A stretch of 64,000 nt of DNA from Roseospira navarrensis (GCF_009601025.1 NZ_WIVE01000004.1:45997-109996), one strand, 5' to 3'. Positions 8,932 through 18,246 are shown, counted from the stretch's first letter. A program made the numbers and translations. The notes: generated from the letters alone by a model not told the origin.

Positions 8932-9939
8932 ATGTCGCGTGATCCCACCCTCAACGGCATGCTCTACTTCGAGGCCGTCGCCCGGCACGGCGGCGTGAGC
9001 AAGGCGGCGGAGGAACTGGGCGTCTCCGCCTCCGCCGTCAGCCAGCAGATCAAGCTGCTGGAACAGCAACTCGGCGTGCGGCTGTTCTTCCGCGAGAAGC
9101 GGCAGTTTCGTCTGACGGCGGACGGCGAGCGGCTGTTCCACAGCACCTCGGCCGCGTTCCGCATGATCCGCGACGCCCGCCAACTCGTGGCCCGACAGCG
9201 CGAGCGGCGGCAACTGATCCTGCGCGTCAGCCCCAGTTTCGCGGTGCGCTGGCTGGGCCCCCGGCTGGCGCGGTTCGTGCAGCAGCACCCGTCGTGGGAT
9301 CTGCACGTGGACGCCACCCCCGACCCCAGCGACTTCGACCGCGAGGTGGTGGACCTGGACGTCCGCTACGGGGCCGGCGACTGGTCGGGGCTGTACGTCG
9401 AGCACGTGCTGGACGACTATGTTCTTCCGTTGTGCAGCCCGGCCTATCTGGAGACGCTCAAGGCGGCCGCCGGCGATCCCACCGACCGGATCCGGCACGC
9501 CCGCCTGATCGACAGCGTGAAGGCCCTGTACCGATGGGACGCCTGGCTGGAACACGTCGGCATCTCGCCCGTGGCCGACAGCGCCCGGCTGCGGTTCGAC
9601 CGCTCGTCGATGGCGCTGCAACTGGCCGCGCGCGGGGTGGGCGTGGTGCTGGAATCGGTCACCCTGGCCTACGACGAGATCGCCGCGGGCACCCTTGTCC
9701 CGGTGTCCACGACCTTCGACGTGGAACGCTTCCCGGCCTACTGGATCATGGGACCCAGCCGCAACCAGAGCCGTCGGATCGTCCAGATCTTCTGCACCTG
9801 GCTGCGGGAGGAGTGCGCCCAGCAGGAGGCCGCCTCCCAGGCCGTAATCGCCCGGCTGGGCTGTCACGTGCGGCAGATCGCCACCCCGACCCCGATCGCC
9901 GGGGGCGCGGTGGCGGTGCCCGCCCTCAGTGGATCGTGA
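8932..9939 (+). CDS. LysR family regulator, GcvA-like
   Basis: A 335-residue protein with an N-terminal helix-turn-helix (KAAEELGVSASAVSQQIKLLE, about residues 24-44) and a C-terminal substrate-binding-like domain typical of GcvA-type LysR proteins (VSPSFAVRWLGPRL, LDVRYGAGDW). Its 122-bp upstream region is shared with the divergent otnK operon, so it probably controls that operon in response to a pathway acid. Its last 14 bp overlap the convergent end of dctM. The C-terminus carries about 35 extra residues rich in Ala, Pro and Gly. Confidence 0.92.
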   Translation: MSRDPTLNGMLYFEAVARHGGVSKAAEELGVSASAVSQQIKLLEQQLGVRLFFREKRQFRLTADGERLFHSTSAAFRMIRDARQLVARQRERRQLILRVSPSFAVRWLGPRLARFVQQHPSWDLHVDATPDPSDFDREVVDLDVRYGAGDWSGLYVEHVLDDYVLPLCSPAYLETLKAAAGDPTDRIRHARLIDSVKALYRWDAWLEHVGISPVADSARLRFDRSSMALQLAARGVGVVLESVTLAYDEIAAGTLVPVSTTFDVERFPAYWIMGPSRNQSRRIVQIFCTWLREECAQQEAASQAVIARLGCHVRQIATPTPIAGGAVAVPALSGS

Positions 9940-11182
9940 ACGCGGGCACATAGCTGATGAGTCCCAGAACGGTGAGCGCCACCAGATAGAACGGCAGCAG
10001 CTCCTTGACGACCGCGCCGATGCCGACGCGCGCGATGGTGGACGAGATGAACAGCGTGGTGCCCACCGGCGGCGTGTACAGGCCGATGGCCAGGTTCACG
10101 ACCATCATCAGGCCGAGCTGCACGTGATCCAGCCCGATCGCCGTGGCGATGCCCACGAACAGCGGTCCCAGCAGCAGGATGGCCGCCGGAAGATCCAGGA
10201 ACGTGCCCACCATCAGCATGATGATGTTCATCGCCAGGATGACCATCCACTCCTCGCTGAGGGACGCCATCATCCAGGCCGCCAGGGTCTGCGGCGCCTG
10301 TTCCAGCGTCAGCATCCACTGGATGACCGACGAGGCCATGATGATGAGCATGACCGCGCCCGTCATGACGCCGGTTTCCATCATCGCCTTCAGGATGGTC
10401 CGGAGAGTCAGGTCCCGGTAAACAAAGGCGCCAACCAGCAGCGCATAGGCCACCGCGAGCACCGAAACCTCGGTCGGCGTGGCGATGCCGAAGCGCAGCG
10501 ACAGCACCACGAACACCGGCATGAACAGCGCCGGGAACGCCTGCCACGCCTGGGTGCGGAAGTGGGCCCAGCCGCCCTCGACATGCGTGGCCGGGAAGCC
10601 CCGGATCTTCGCCGACAGCCAGCAGGCCGTGAGCATGCCCACGCCCAGCATCACGCCCGGCAGGATGCCGGCGATGAACAGCGCGATGATCGAGGTGTTG
10701 GAGACCAAGCCGTAGATGATGAGCGGGATCGACGGCGGGATCAGCACCGAAATGGTGGACGAGCACGAGTTGATCGCGGCGGCGAAGGCGGCCGGGAAGC
10801 CCTCGCGCTTCTGCACCGGGATCAGGGCGTTGCCGAGCGCCGAGGCGTCGGCCACGGCGGAGCCCGACACACCGCCGAACATCACCGAGCCCACGATGCT
10901 CACGTGGCCCATGCCGCCCTTGAAGCGGCCCACCAGCAGCTTGGCGAAGTTGACCAGATGCTCGCCGAACCGGCCCGACATCATCAGGCTGCCCGCCAGG
11001 ATGAAGAACGGAATGGCGAGCATGGGGAAGCTCTGCGTCGGGGTATAGAGGCGCTGCGCGACCACGGCCATGGGCCGGCCGTCGATGGCCAGGATCAGGG
11101 CCGCGGCCCCGATCAGCGCGTGCGCCACCGGCACGGAGAGGAACAGCAGCAGCGGGAAGACCCAGACCAGCATCATGACCAT
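9926..11182 (-). CDS. dctM: TRAP transporter large permease subunit
   Basis: A 418-residue inner-membrane protein of the DctM/SiaM family with about 12 hydrophobic segments. Family landmarks include MLAIPFFILAGSLM near residue 53, GGVSGSAVADASALG near 103, and INSCSSTISVLIPPSIPLI. It forms the sodium-coupled channel of the TRAP importer with DctQ. The start lies 16 nt after the dctQ stop. Length is normal for the family. Confidence 0.96.
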   Translation of the reverse strand: MVMMLVWVFPLLLFLSVPVAHALIGAAALILAIDGRPMAVVAQRLYTPTQSFPMLAIPFFILAGSLMMSGRFGEHLVNFAKLLVGRFKGGMGHVSIVGSVMFGGVSGSAVADASALGNALIPVQKREGFPAAFAAAINSCSSTISVLIPPSIPLIIYGLVSNTSIIALFIAGILPGVMLGVGMLTACWLSAKIRGFPATHVEGGWAHFRTQAWQAFPALFMPVFVVLSLRFGIATPTEVSVLAVAYALLVGAFVYRDLTLRTILKAMMETGVMTGAVMLIIMASSVIQWMLTLEQAPQTLAAWMMASLSEEWMVILAMNIIMLMVGTFLDLPAAILLLGPLFVGIATAIGLDHVQLGLMMVVNLAIGLYTPPVGTTLFISSTIARVGIGAVVKELLPFYLVALTVLGLISYVPAFTIH

Positions 11183-11198
11183 GGCGAGGTTCCTCCTG

Positions 11199-11765
11199 TC
11201 AGCCGACGGCCGTTTTTTCGGGCTCGATATCCCGGGCGGGCTCGCCCAGCACCAGCCGGGCCGCGTCCATGGCCGCGATGAGGCCGATCATCGCGAACCC
11301 GAACAGCAGGCTGACGTACCCGTAGATCTGCGGGATGCGGGTCTCGGCCAGCACGCTGAAGCGCGAGGCCATGACGATGGGAAACGACGTGTCGATGACC
11401 GTGATCGCCATGACGACGATGATGATGTGAACCACCAGGGCGACGACCCATCGGCCGGTCTGGGGCAGCAGCCGGATGGCCGCCGTGACCGCGATGTTGC
11501 GCCCCCGGACCGCCGCCATCACCGCTCCGCCGGCGACCAGCCAGGGGAACAGGATGGAGTGGATTTCGTAGGCCCAGGGAATCCCCATGGAAAACAGGTA
11601 GCGCAGCAGCACGTTCACCAGCAGGGCCAGGAACATGAAGCTGAGCGTGACGACCACCAGCGTCGCGGCAAGGTAATCGAGACCTTTGGTGATCGCCGCG
11701 AGGACGGCGCGGATGGATCGAAACCGGGCCGGGCCCGCTTCGGCATCCCCGGGATGCGTGGACAT
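11199..11765 (-). CDS. dctQ: TRAP transporter small permease subunit
   Basis: A 188-residue membrane protein with four predicted helices, the DctQ pattern. Characteristic pieces are LLRYLFSMGIPWAYEIHSILFPWLVAGGAVMAAVRGRNIAV. The first 30 residues are a cytoplasmic extension. AGGGGG lies 9 nt before the ATG. It sits between dctP and dctM, the classic P-Q-M order, and is separated from dctP by 166 bp that contain a strong hairpin. Confidence 0.94.
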   Translation of the reverse strand: MSTHPGDAEAGPARFRSIRAVLAAITKGLDYLAATLVVVTLSFMFLALLVNVLLRYLFSMGIPWAYEIHSILFPWLVAGGAVMAAVRGRNIAVTAAIRLLPQTGRWVVALVVHIIIVVMAITVIDTSFPIVMASRFSVLAETRIPQIYGYVSLLFGFAMIGLIAAMDAARLVLGEPARDIEPEKTAVG

Positions 11766-11859
11766 GACGGACGACCCCCTTTTTCCGGATCACGGCCGTC
11801 GATCCGGAACGTCGCGATGCCGGCACGGCGGCATGCCGTGTGGAGACCTGAAGGCGACT

Positions 11860-11895
11860 CCCGCCCCGGTTTCCTGGACGGGAAACCGAGGCGGG
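11860..11895. promoter_or_regulatory. Strong intercistronic hairpin between dctP and dctQ
   Basis: Arms 11860-11874 and 11881-11895 form a 15-bp stem with one wobble pair and a 6-nt loop, without a U-tract. In binding-protein-dependent transporters, such stem-loops often protect or partly terminate the mRNA so that the binding protein exceeds the permease. That role is inferred here. Confidence 0.6.
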
Positions 11896-11931
11896 ACCCG
11901 AGCGCGGAGGAGGATGGATCGCGGACCAGCC

Positions 11932-12915
11932 CTACCGGGCGGCGGCGGCGGCGGCCGCGCGCAGGTCGGTGACGAAGTCGCCGTATTCATCGGCGTACTT
12001 GTCATAGACGGACGCGGTCGCCTCCTGGAACGCGGCGCGGTCCACGTCCATGAACTTCGCCCCTTCCTCGGTCATCACGTCGCGCAACTGCACGTTGTCG
12101 ATCAGGCTGCGCCCGCGCTGGTACCAGCCGGCCTGATCCACGGACTGCTGGATGCACGCCTTGTGCTCGTCGGACAGGCCGTTCCACCAGCCGAGGCCCG
12201 CCAGCACCGGCGTGGTCTCGTACTTGTGGCCGGTCATGGTGATGTACGGCGTGATCTCGTGCAGCTTGGCGGTGTAGATGTTGGTGAGCGGGTTTTCCTG
12301 ACCCTCGAACGCACCGGAGCGGAGCGCGGTCGGCAGTTCGCTCCAGGCGAGCGGCGCCGGGTTGGCGCCCAGCGCCTCGAAGATGTCGATGGTCACACGG
12401 CCGGGCGGGGTGCGGATCTTCATGCCATCCAGGTCGGCGGGCGTTTCCATGAACTCACTGACATGGGTGACGTGGCGGATGCCGTTGTCCCAGAAGCCGA
12501 TGATCTTCATGCCCCGGGCCTGGGTCAGCTCATCGAGCTGATCGCCGATGTCGCCGTCCAGCACGCGCCAGACGGTGGGCAGGTCCTGGAACAGGAACGG
12601 CAGGCCCAGCATGCCGAATTCCGGCACCACCTGCGACATGGCCCCCTGGGAATTCGCGGTCATCTGGATGACGCCGGCCGTGGTCGAGGTCAGCATCTCG
12701 GCATCGTCGCCCATGGTCGCCGAGGGCGCCACATTGACCGTCAGTTCGCCGTTGGAGCAGCCGGGCACCAGCTCGGCGAACAGGTTGGCGGCATCGAAGC
12801 GCGGGTTTCCGGCGTTGGAGCCGTGGGCCAAAATGATTTCCTCGGCCTGGGCCGACGCGGAGAAGCCGAGGGTCGCGATCGCGGTCAGGGCGATCGTGCG
12901 GGGCAGGATACGCAT
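11932..12915 (-). CDS. dctP: TRAP transporter solute-binding protein
   Basis: A 327-residue periplasmic protein. A clear signal peptide (residues 1-24) ends in SAQA before EEIILAHGSN. DctP-family landmarks follow: GMKIRTPP with the conserved carboxylate-binding arginine, and GAFEGQENPLTNI. The arginine suggests an acid or sugar-acid ligand, which fits the tetronate genes nearby. An AGGAGG Shine-Dalgarno precedes the ATG. It lies downstream of the split transketolase and SDR genes, probably in one operon. The ligand itself cannot be read from sequence. Confidence 0.95.
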   Translation of the reverse strand: MRILPRTIALTAIATLGFSASAQAEEIILAHGSNAGNPRFDAANLFAELVPGCSNGELTVNVAPSATMGDDAEMLTSTTAGVIQMTANSQGAMSQVVPEFGMLGLPFLFQDLPTVWRVLDGDIGDQLDELTQARGMKIIGFWDNGIRHVTHVSEFMETPADLDGMKIRTPPGRVTIDIFEALGANPAPLAWSELPTALRSGAFEGQENPLTNIYTAKLHEITPYITMTGHKYETTPVLAGLGWWNGLSDEHKACIQQSVDQAGWYQRGRSLIDNVQLRDVMTEEGAKFMDVDRAAFQEATASVYDKYADEYGDFVTDLRAAAAAAAR

Positions 12916-13025
12916 TGGAGTTCCTCCTGTTGCAACACTGTTCTGGTTGGTGTTTCGGCCGTGTCATCCCGGCGGCGCGGCTCTGTGGCCGCTTCGTCGC
13001 CGAGCACCTGGGCGTATCGGGGGGG

Positions 13026-13778
13026 TCAGTGGATGAGAGAGCCTCCGTTCACGTCCACCTCGGTGCCGGTGCAGTAGGCGGACAGGTCGGAGGCCAGGAA
13101 CAGGCAGCAGCCGGCCACATCGATGGCGGCGCCGGCGCGGCCCATGGGGATGCCGGACAGCACCGTGTTCAGCATGTCTTCGGTCAGCTTGCCGCCGGTG
13201 ATGTCGGTGTCGATGAAGCCGGGGCAGACCGCGTTGACGCGCACGCCGTCCGGCGCCAGTTCGCGCGCCATCGCCTTGGTCAGGCCCAGCACGCCCGCTT
13301 TGGCGGCGGAGTAGTGCGGGCCGCCGAAGATGCCGCCGCCGCGCTGGGCGGAGACGGACGACATGGTGATGATCGATCCGGCCTTGTTCTGGCGCATGTG
13401 CGGGATGACCGCCTGGCTCATGTACAGGGTGCCGCGCAGGCTGACGTCCGTCACCGCGTCGTAGTCCTGCGGCGTGATGTCCATGACCTTCAGCGGCTGG
13501 GTGATGCCGGCGTTGGCAACCAGGATGTCGATGCGGCCCCAGCGGCTCATGAGGGAGTCCACGGCAGCCGCACAGGCCGCCTTGTCCACCACGTTGCAGG
13601 CCAGCCCCACGTGGGTCGGACCCAGATCGGCGGCGGCGGCTTCGGCGGCGGCCGCGTCCAGGTCCAGGATCGCGACCGTGGCGCCGTGCTCGGCGAACAG
13701 GCGGGCGGTGGCCTTGCCCAGGCCGCGCGCCGAGGCGGCCCCGGTCACGACGGCGTATCGCCCCTCAAGAAGACCCAT
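13026..13778 (-). CDS. Short-chain dehydrogenase/reductase
   Basis: A 250-residue classical SDR. The NAD(P) motif is TGAASARGLG (about residues 12-21), the NAG motif follows LVANAG, and the catalytic Ser/Tyr/Lys are in MSSVSAQ and YSAAKAG. The ATG at 13778 has GGAGGGG 6-7 nt upstream; an ATG six codons earlier lies within that signal. The gene sits between the split transketolase and dctP, so it probably oxidises the imported polyol or sugar, or reduces an intermediate. SDR sequences alone do not give the substrate. Confidence 0.9.
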   Translation of the reverse strand: MGLLEGRYAVVTGAASARGLGKATARLFAEHGATVAILDLDAAAAEAAAADLGPTHVGLACNVVDKAACAAAVDSLMSRWGRIDILVANAGITQPLKVMDITPQDYDAVTDVSLRGTLYMSQAVIPHMRQNKAGSIITMSSVSAQRGGGIFGGPHYSAAKAGVLGLTKAMARELAPDGVRVNAVCPGFIDTDITGGKLTEDMLNTVLSGIPMGRAGAAIDVAGCCLFLASDLSAYCTGTEVDVNGGSLIH

Positions 13779-13840
13779 CGAATACCCCTCCATCACGTCG
13801 TTCTCATCGTCGTATCGGCGGGCCGGACGGTCCGACCCAT

Positions 13841-14839
13841 TCAGAGCCAGCCCTTGACCTGCGCAACGACCGCATCCACCGACAGGCCGTAGCGGTCGTG
13901 CAGCGTGGGCAGCGCGCCGGCATCCAGGAAGGCGTCGGGCAGGCCGATCATGCGGAACCCGGCGGGACCGACGCCGCCGCGCAGCGCCGCCCCCGCCACG
14001 GCCTCGCCCAGTCCGCCGACGATGCTGTGGTTCTCGGCCGTCACCACCAGCCGACCGGACTTGGCCAGCGCGGCGAGGATGGTGTCGGTATCGAGCGGTT
14101 TGATCGTGGGCACGTGCAGCACGCCGGCGTCGGCGATGCCCTCGGCCGCCATGCGCTCGGCGGCGGCCAGCACGCGCATGGTCATCAGGCCGGTGGAGAC
14201 GAACAGCACGTCCGCCCCGTCCCGCAGCAGCGCGGCCTTGCCCAGTTCGAACCGATAGTCGTAGCGGTGCAGCACGCGCGGCACCTGCCCGCGCAGAAGC
14301 CGCATGTACACCGGACCCTTGTGATCGGCGATCGCGGGCACCGCCTGTTCGATATCCACCGCGTCGCAGGGATCGACGATGGTCAGGTTCGGCATGGCGC
14401 GGAAAATGGCAAGATCGTCGGTCGCCTGATGGCTGGGACCGTACCCGGTCGTCAGACCCGGCAGGGCGCAGACGATCTTGACGTTCAGCGACTCCTCGGC
14501 GATGTCCATGGCCATGAAGTCATAGGCCCGCCGCGAGGCGAACACGGCGTAGGTGGTGGCGAACGGCTGGAAGCCCTCGCGCGCCAGTCCGGCGGCGGCG
14601 CCGATCAGCACCTGTTCGGCCATGCCCATCTGGTAGAAGCGGTCCGGCATGGCCTGCGCGAAGACGTGCAGATCGGTGTATTTGCTCAGATCGGCGCTCA
14701 GGCCGACGATTTCCGGCCGCTCCCGCGCCAGCGCGACCAGGGCGTGGCCGAAGGGCGCGGCGGTGGTTTCCTGGCCGTCCTCCGCGATGGAGGCGATCAT
14801 GGCCGAGGTGGTCAGTCGTTTCTTGCCGGGCGCGCTCAT
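13841..14839 (-). CDS. Transketolase, C-terminal subunit
   Basis: A 332-residue protein equal to the pyrimidine-binding and C-terminal domains of transketolase. MGMAEQVLIGAAAGLA carries the conserved glutamate that activates the cofactor, followed by GPSHQATDDLAIFRAMPNL and a full C-terminal domain. The start at 14839 overlaps the stop of the N-terminal subunit gene by 4 nt (ATGA), implying coupled translation and a 1:1 complex. Such split enzymes include both pentose-phosphate transketolases and specialised ones (apulose-phosphate or sulfosugar transketolases). Confidence 0.93.
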   Translation of the reverse strand: MSAPGKKRLTTSAMIASIAEDGQETTAAPFGHALVALARERPEIVGLSADLSKYTDLHVFAQAMPDRFYQMGMAEQVLIGAAAGLAREGFQPFATTYAVFASRRAYDFMAMDIAEESLNVKIVCALPGLTTGYGPSHQATDDLAIFRAMPNLTIVDPCDAVDIEQAVPAIADHKGPVYMRLLRGQVPRVLHRYDYRFELGKAALLRDGADVLFVSTGLMTMRVLAAAERMAAEGIADAGVLHVPTIKPLDTDTILAALAKSGRLVVTAENHSIVGGLGEAVAGAALRGGVGPAGFRMIGLPDAFLDAGALPTLHDRYGLSVDAVVAQVKGWL

Positions 14840-15693
14840 GATTGGGGCCTCCCGGCGTCCAACGCCTCCAGGGCCTTGTCCCATTCCTCGGGGGCCACGC
14901 GCACGAAGTGGGTGACCTCGCGCGTCTCCAGGAAGGGCACGCCCTTGCACATGCGGGTGTCGCAGACGATGACGCGGGGGCGCTCCCCCGGATGCTGGCG
15001 CGCGGCATCGAAGGCGTTGACCAGCGCGGCGATGTCGTTGCCGTCCACGCGCTGGACATGCCAGCCGAAGGCCGCCCACTTGTCGGCCACCGGCTCGGCG
15101 CTCAACATCTCCGTCGAGGGACCATCGGCCTGCTGGTTGTTGAAATCCACGACGCCGATCAGGTTGTCCAGCCGGTGATGGGCGGCGGACAGGGCGGCTT
15201 CCCACGTGGCGCCCTCGCCCAGCTCGCCGTCGGACAGCAGCGTGAACACGCGCGCGTCCGACGCCTTGCGCTTCAGGCCCAGCGCCATGCCGACGCCGAT
15301 GCCCAGCCCGTGACCGAGCGAGCCGCCGGTGATCTCCATGCCGGGGGTGTAGGCCGCCATCCCGGACATGGGCAGACGGCTGCCATCCGTGCCGTAGGTC
15401 TCCAGCTCGTCCTCGGGCAGAATGCCGGCCTCTATGAGTGCGGCATACAGCGCAATGGCGTAGTGACCGATGGACAGCAAAAAGCGGTCACGATCCTCCC
15501 ACCGGGGATCGTTCGCCTCGTACCGCATCGCATGGAAGTAAGAGACGGCGAGGACATCGGCCACGCCCAGCGCCTGACCAATATAACCCTGGCCCTGGAC
15601 GGCGCCCATGCGAATGGCGTGGCGTCGAATATTATAGGCCCGCTTGGCCAGATCAATGTTGGACAAACGGGTACTGAGACGTCCGTTCGGCAC
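14836..15693 (-). CDS. Transketolase, N-terminal subunit
   Basis: A 285-residue protein equal to the ThDP diphosphate-binding domain of transketolase. The metal/cofactor motif runs from SDGELGEG to VVDFNNQQ, and GGSLGHGLGIGVGMAL is typical. It is the first gene of the tktN-tktC-SDR-dctPQM operon. Together with the next gene it forms one complete ThDP enzyme. The combination with SDR, TRAP transporter and tetronate genes points to a dedicated catabolic role, since the window already holds a full-length transketolase. Confidence 0.93.
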   Translation of the reverse strand: MPNGRLSTRLSNIDLAKRAYNIRRHAIRMGAVQGQGYIGQALGVADVLAVSYFHAMRYEANDPRWEDRDRFLLSIGHYAIALYAALIEAGILPEDELETYGTDGSRLPMSGMAAYTPGMEITGGSLGHGLGIGVGMALGLKRKASDARVFTLLSDGELGEGATWEAALSAAHHRLDNLIGVVDFNNQQADGPSTEMLSAEPVADKWAAFGWHVQRVDGNDIAALVNAFDAARQHPGERPRVIVCDTRMCKGVPFLETREVTHFVRVAPEEWDKALEALDAGRPQS

Positions 15694-15773
15694 GTTTCCA
15701 CCCTTGGTTTTTCATGTCACGGATCACCCTTTCGCGATCCGGCATCTTGATTTGTGGGTGTAATGAGACCGCG

Positions 15774-15787
15774 TTGCGCTATCGCAA
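15774..15787. promoter_or_regulatory. Small palindrome upstream of the transketolase/TRAP operon
   Basis: TTGCGCTATCGCAA (TTGCG, 4-nt spacer, CGCAA) lies 81 bp upstream of the first gene at 15693 in a relatively AT-rich stretch, where an operator or promoter would be expected. It could be a regulator site; I cannot assign the protein. Confidence 0.3.
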
Positions 15788-16084
15788 ACAAGCCCAATTT
15801 GTTGCGGTGTTTTTAAGCTGAGCTAAAGTCCGACCGGCACGGTTGGGAAACCAGGTGCGCACGCGCAAGGGCGGCACCGCGCGAGCACACGGTCGCGTCC
15901 CGCCTCGTTCAGAGGCAGGCCGGCCGACGGGGCACCGGAGTCCCGGCGCCGGAAAAAGGGGGTCATCACGGAAAATCGGGGAGATCGGCCTTCCTTGGCC
16001 TCCGCGTCGGGTGCAGACCGAACGCCCTCCACTGGCAAGGCGATTTGAGTCACACATCGACGCGTGCCACGGACCGACGAATGT

Positions 16085-16171
16085 GCCGGACGGGGCTTGC
16101 AGCCCCGTCCGGACCGTTTTTCATTGCGATAGGGATGAACGGTCCGGGCGGGAGTGCAACTCCCGCCCGGC
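16085..16171. repeat. Double-hairpin dispersed repeat, copy 1
   Basis: Two stems stand side by side: CCGGACGGGGCT with AGCCCCGTCCGG, then, after about 30 nt, CCGGGCGGGAGT with ACTCCCGCCCGG. The same two-stem element recurs at 20229-20318 with a variable middle. It may act as a bidirectional terminator. Confidence 0.85.
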
Positions 16172-16346
16172 CTCGGGTCTCGCTGCTCCCGTAAGCCCCC
16201 CTCCCGACCTCCCCCATGAATGGGGGAGGCGTTCCGGTCCACCAGACGCCAGCCGGACTCTCGGGTGGCCGCTGCGGTCCGGAAACCACGCGACCCCGGA
16301 CTCCCGGGATGAGCCGAAAAAAAGGGGGGCAGACGAACGCCCGGCG

Positions 16347-17276
16347 TCAGCCGTCGGCGGTGATGCGCGCGATCAGTTCGCCCATGACCTGGCGGGCCTT
16401 GTCATTGGAGATCTGGCAGGTGCCGGCGGCATGGTGCCCGCCGCCGCCGTATTCCAGCATCAGCTCGCCGACGTTCGTGCGCGAGGATCGATCGAAGATC
16501 GACTTGCCCACGGCGAACACGGTGTTCTGCTGCTTCAGGCCCCACAGCACATGCATGGAGATGTTGCACTGCGGATGCAGCGCATAGACCATGAACCGAT
16601 TGCCGGCCCAGATGGTCTCTTCCTGGCGCAGGTCCAGGACCACCAGATTGCCATGGACCGTGGCGCAGCGCTGCAGTTGCTCCTTGAAGCGGTCCTGATG
16701 CTCCATGTAGACATCCACGCGCTCGCGCACGTCCGGCAGATCCAGGATCTCCTCGATGGGATGGCCGACGCAGAAGTCGATGAGCTGCATCATCAGGTCA
16801 TAGTTGGAGATGCGGAAGGTCCGGAACCGTCCGAGGCCGGTTCGCGCATCCATGATGAAGTTGAGCAGCTCCCACCCCTTGGGATTGAATACATCGTCCT
16901 TTTCGTATTGGGCCGAATCGGCTTTGTCCACCGCCTCCATCATCTCCGTCGAGACGCGGGAAAAGGTCTCGGTGCCGCCGTAATACTCATACACCACGCG
17001 GGCCGCCGATGGGGCCAGCGGATCGATGATGTGATTCTCCCGCCGGCCGACGCGGATCGTCTCCGACAGGTGATGGTCGAACGCAAGGTGGGCGTGCGGC
17101 GAATACGGCAGGTTGGTGGTGATATCCCGTTTCGAGATCTCGACCTTGCCGTCCTGCATGTCCTTCGGATGCACGAACTTGATGTCGTCGATCATGTCGA
17201 GTTCGCGCAGCAGGGCGGCGCACACCAGCCCGTCGAAGTCGCTGCGCGTCACCAGGCGATGCTTTGCACCGGACAT
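16347..17276 (-). CDS. DHH family phosphoesterase
   Basis: A 309-residue DHH/DHHA1 protein. Metal ligands are in SDFDG (Asp13 and Asp15) and FDHH, and the C-terminal DHHA1 domain shows GGGGHHAAGTC. Relatives are annotated as exopolyphosphatase-like or nano-RNase-like phosphodiesterases; the exact substrate is unknown. The start at 17276 is preceded by GGAG about 9 nt upstream; the open frame continues 21 residues further without a better site. It is monocistronic, flanked by a repeat-rich gap on the left and a divergent lipoprotein gene on the right. Confidence 0.85.
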   Translation of the reverse strand: MSGAKHRLVTRSDFDGLVCAALLRELDMIDDIKFVHPKDMQDGKVEISKRDITTNLPYSPHAHLAFDHHLSETIRVGRRENHIIDPLAPSAARVVYEYYGGTETFSRVSTEMMEAVDKADSAQYEKDDVFNPKGWELLNFIMDARTGLGRFRTFRISNYDLMMQLIDFCVGHPIEEILDLPDVRERVDVYMEHQDRFKEQLQRCATVHGNLVVLDLRQEETIWAGNRFMVYALHPQCNISMHVLWGLKQQNTVFAVGKSIFDRSSRTNVGELMLEYGGGGHHAAGTCQISNDKARQVMGELIARITADG

Positions 17277-17509
17277 CCCGCCATTCTCCATTGATGTCGC
17301 CGCCCTCTGTTTTCCCAAACCCCCATATACTTTAGGCATCCACCGGGAGGCAAGCGAGGTTGGACACGCCCGCCACGTTTGCGACCATTTGGCGCAGGTC
17401 GGCCCGGCCCGCCACGCCCTGCGCGGACCCGGCCCGACGCCGGGGCCGCTTGTTGCGGACAGGCGAGCCCGCTACGGTGCGCCAGTCTCCATAGCCCGGG
17501 ATCCGCCCG

Positions 17510-17983
17510 ATGACGAGTCGAACCCCATCCTCCGCCCGCGCCCGCCACCCGCGCCGTGTGCTTCGCGCCGGCGTCCTTGTGCTGGCCGTGGCCCTGCCGG
17601 CGGCCTGCGGCCGTCCCTTTGTGGACAGCCGGCGCGAGGCCGGCGATCCGGCCACGGTGGGGTCCTCACGCCCCAGCAAGCCGGTGATCTGCTACGCCAA
17701 GGGCCGGACCTCGCCGGAGGAGGTGGCCGCCATGGCCAATGCGGTTTGCGCGCGGATCGACATGGTCGCCAAGTTCGAACGCGAAGACCTGATGAAGTGC
17801 CGGCTGATGCAGCCCGCGCGGGCCTTCTTCGCCTGCGTTGCCCCGGATGACCCAGGGGCCGGCACGCTGCCGCCCGGCCCGGGCGAGCCGGCCGGCGGGC
17901 GCCGGGGGTCCGGACCGCCTTTGGACACCACGGGCGCCGTTTATCCGGGGGGCGCCTTGCCGGCGCCGCCGCGCCTGCAATAG
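17510..17983 (+). CDS. Small putative lipoprotein
   Basis: A 157-residue protein. A basic N-terminus and hydrophobic core (VLVLAVALPAAC) end at a lipobox-like LPAAC, so Cys33 is the likely lipid anchor. The mature part has four more cysteines (ICYAKG, AVCARI, MKCRLM, FFACVA), possibly paired as disulfides, then a Pro/Gly-rich tail. The family is not recognised. It stands alone between the divergent DHH gene and the response regulator. Confidence 0.7.
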   Translation: MTSRTPSSARARHPRRVLRAGVLVLAVALPAACGRPFVDSRREAGDPATVGSSRPSKPVICYAKGRTSPEEVAAMANAVCARIDMVAKFEREDLMKCRLMQPARAFFACVAPDDPGAGTLPPGPGEPAGGRRGSGPPLDTTGAVYPGGALPAPPRLQ

Positions 17984-18246
17984 CCGAAACATTCTGGTGC
18001 AGAACGGAAGCGCGCGGCCCCGGGTTTTCAGGAAAACTTTGCCACACGCACCAAATGTGCCTACACTTCGGCCTATGACCAATGGCCAGATCGTAGCGCC
18101 CTGACCAGACGTTTTACCTGGACAAGCATGGGTTTGGTGCGGGTGTCTGACGCGGAAGGCTCGGATCGGGTACGCTCCGGGCGGCGCGCCGGGCATGGTT
18201 GGCCGTCGGTTCGTTCTGACGCATTGCCGAGAGACACGAGGGTCCC

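Larger units (their letters stand above)
15694..16346. other. Gene-free intergenic region with repeats
   Basis: No convincing gene in 653 bp. The left part should hold the promoter of the split-transketolase operon. The rest carries a double-hairpin repeat (16085-16171) and a short perfect palindrome at 16208-16229 (CCTCCCCCAT, GA, ATGGGGGAGG). Confidence 0.7.
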
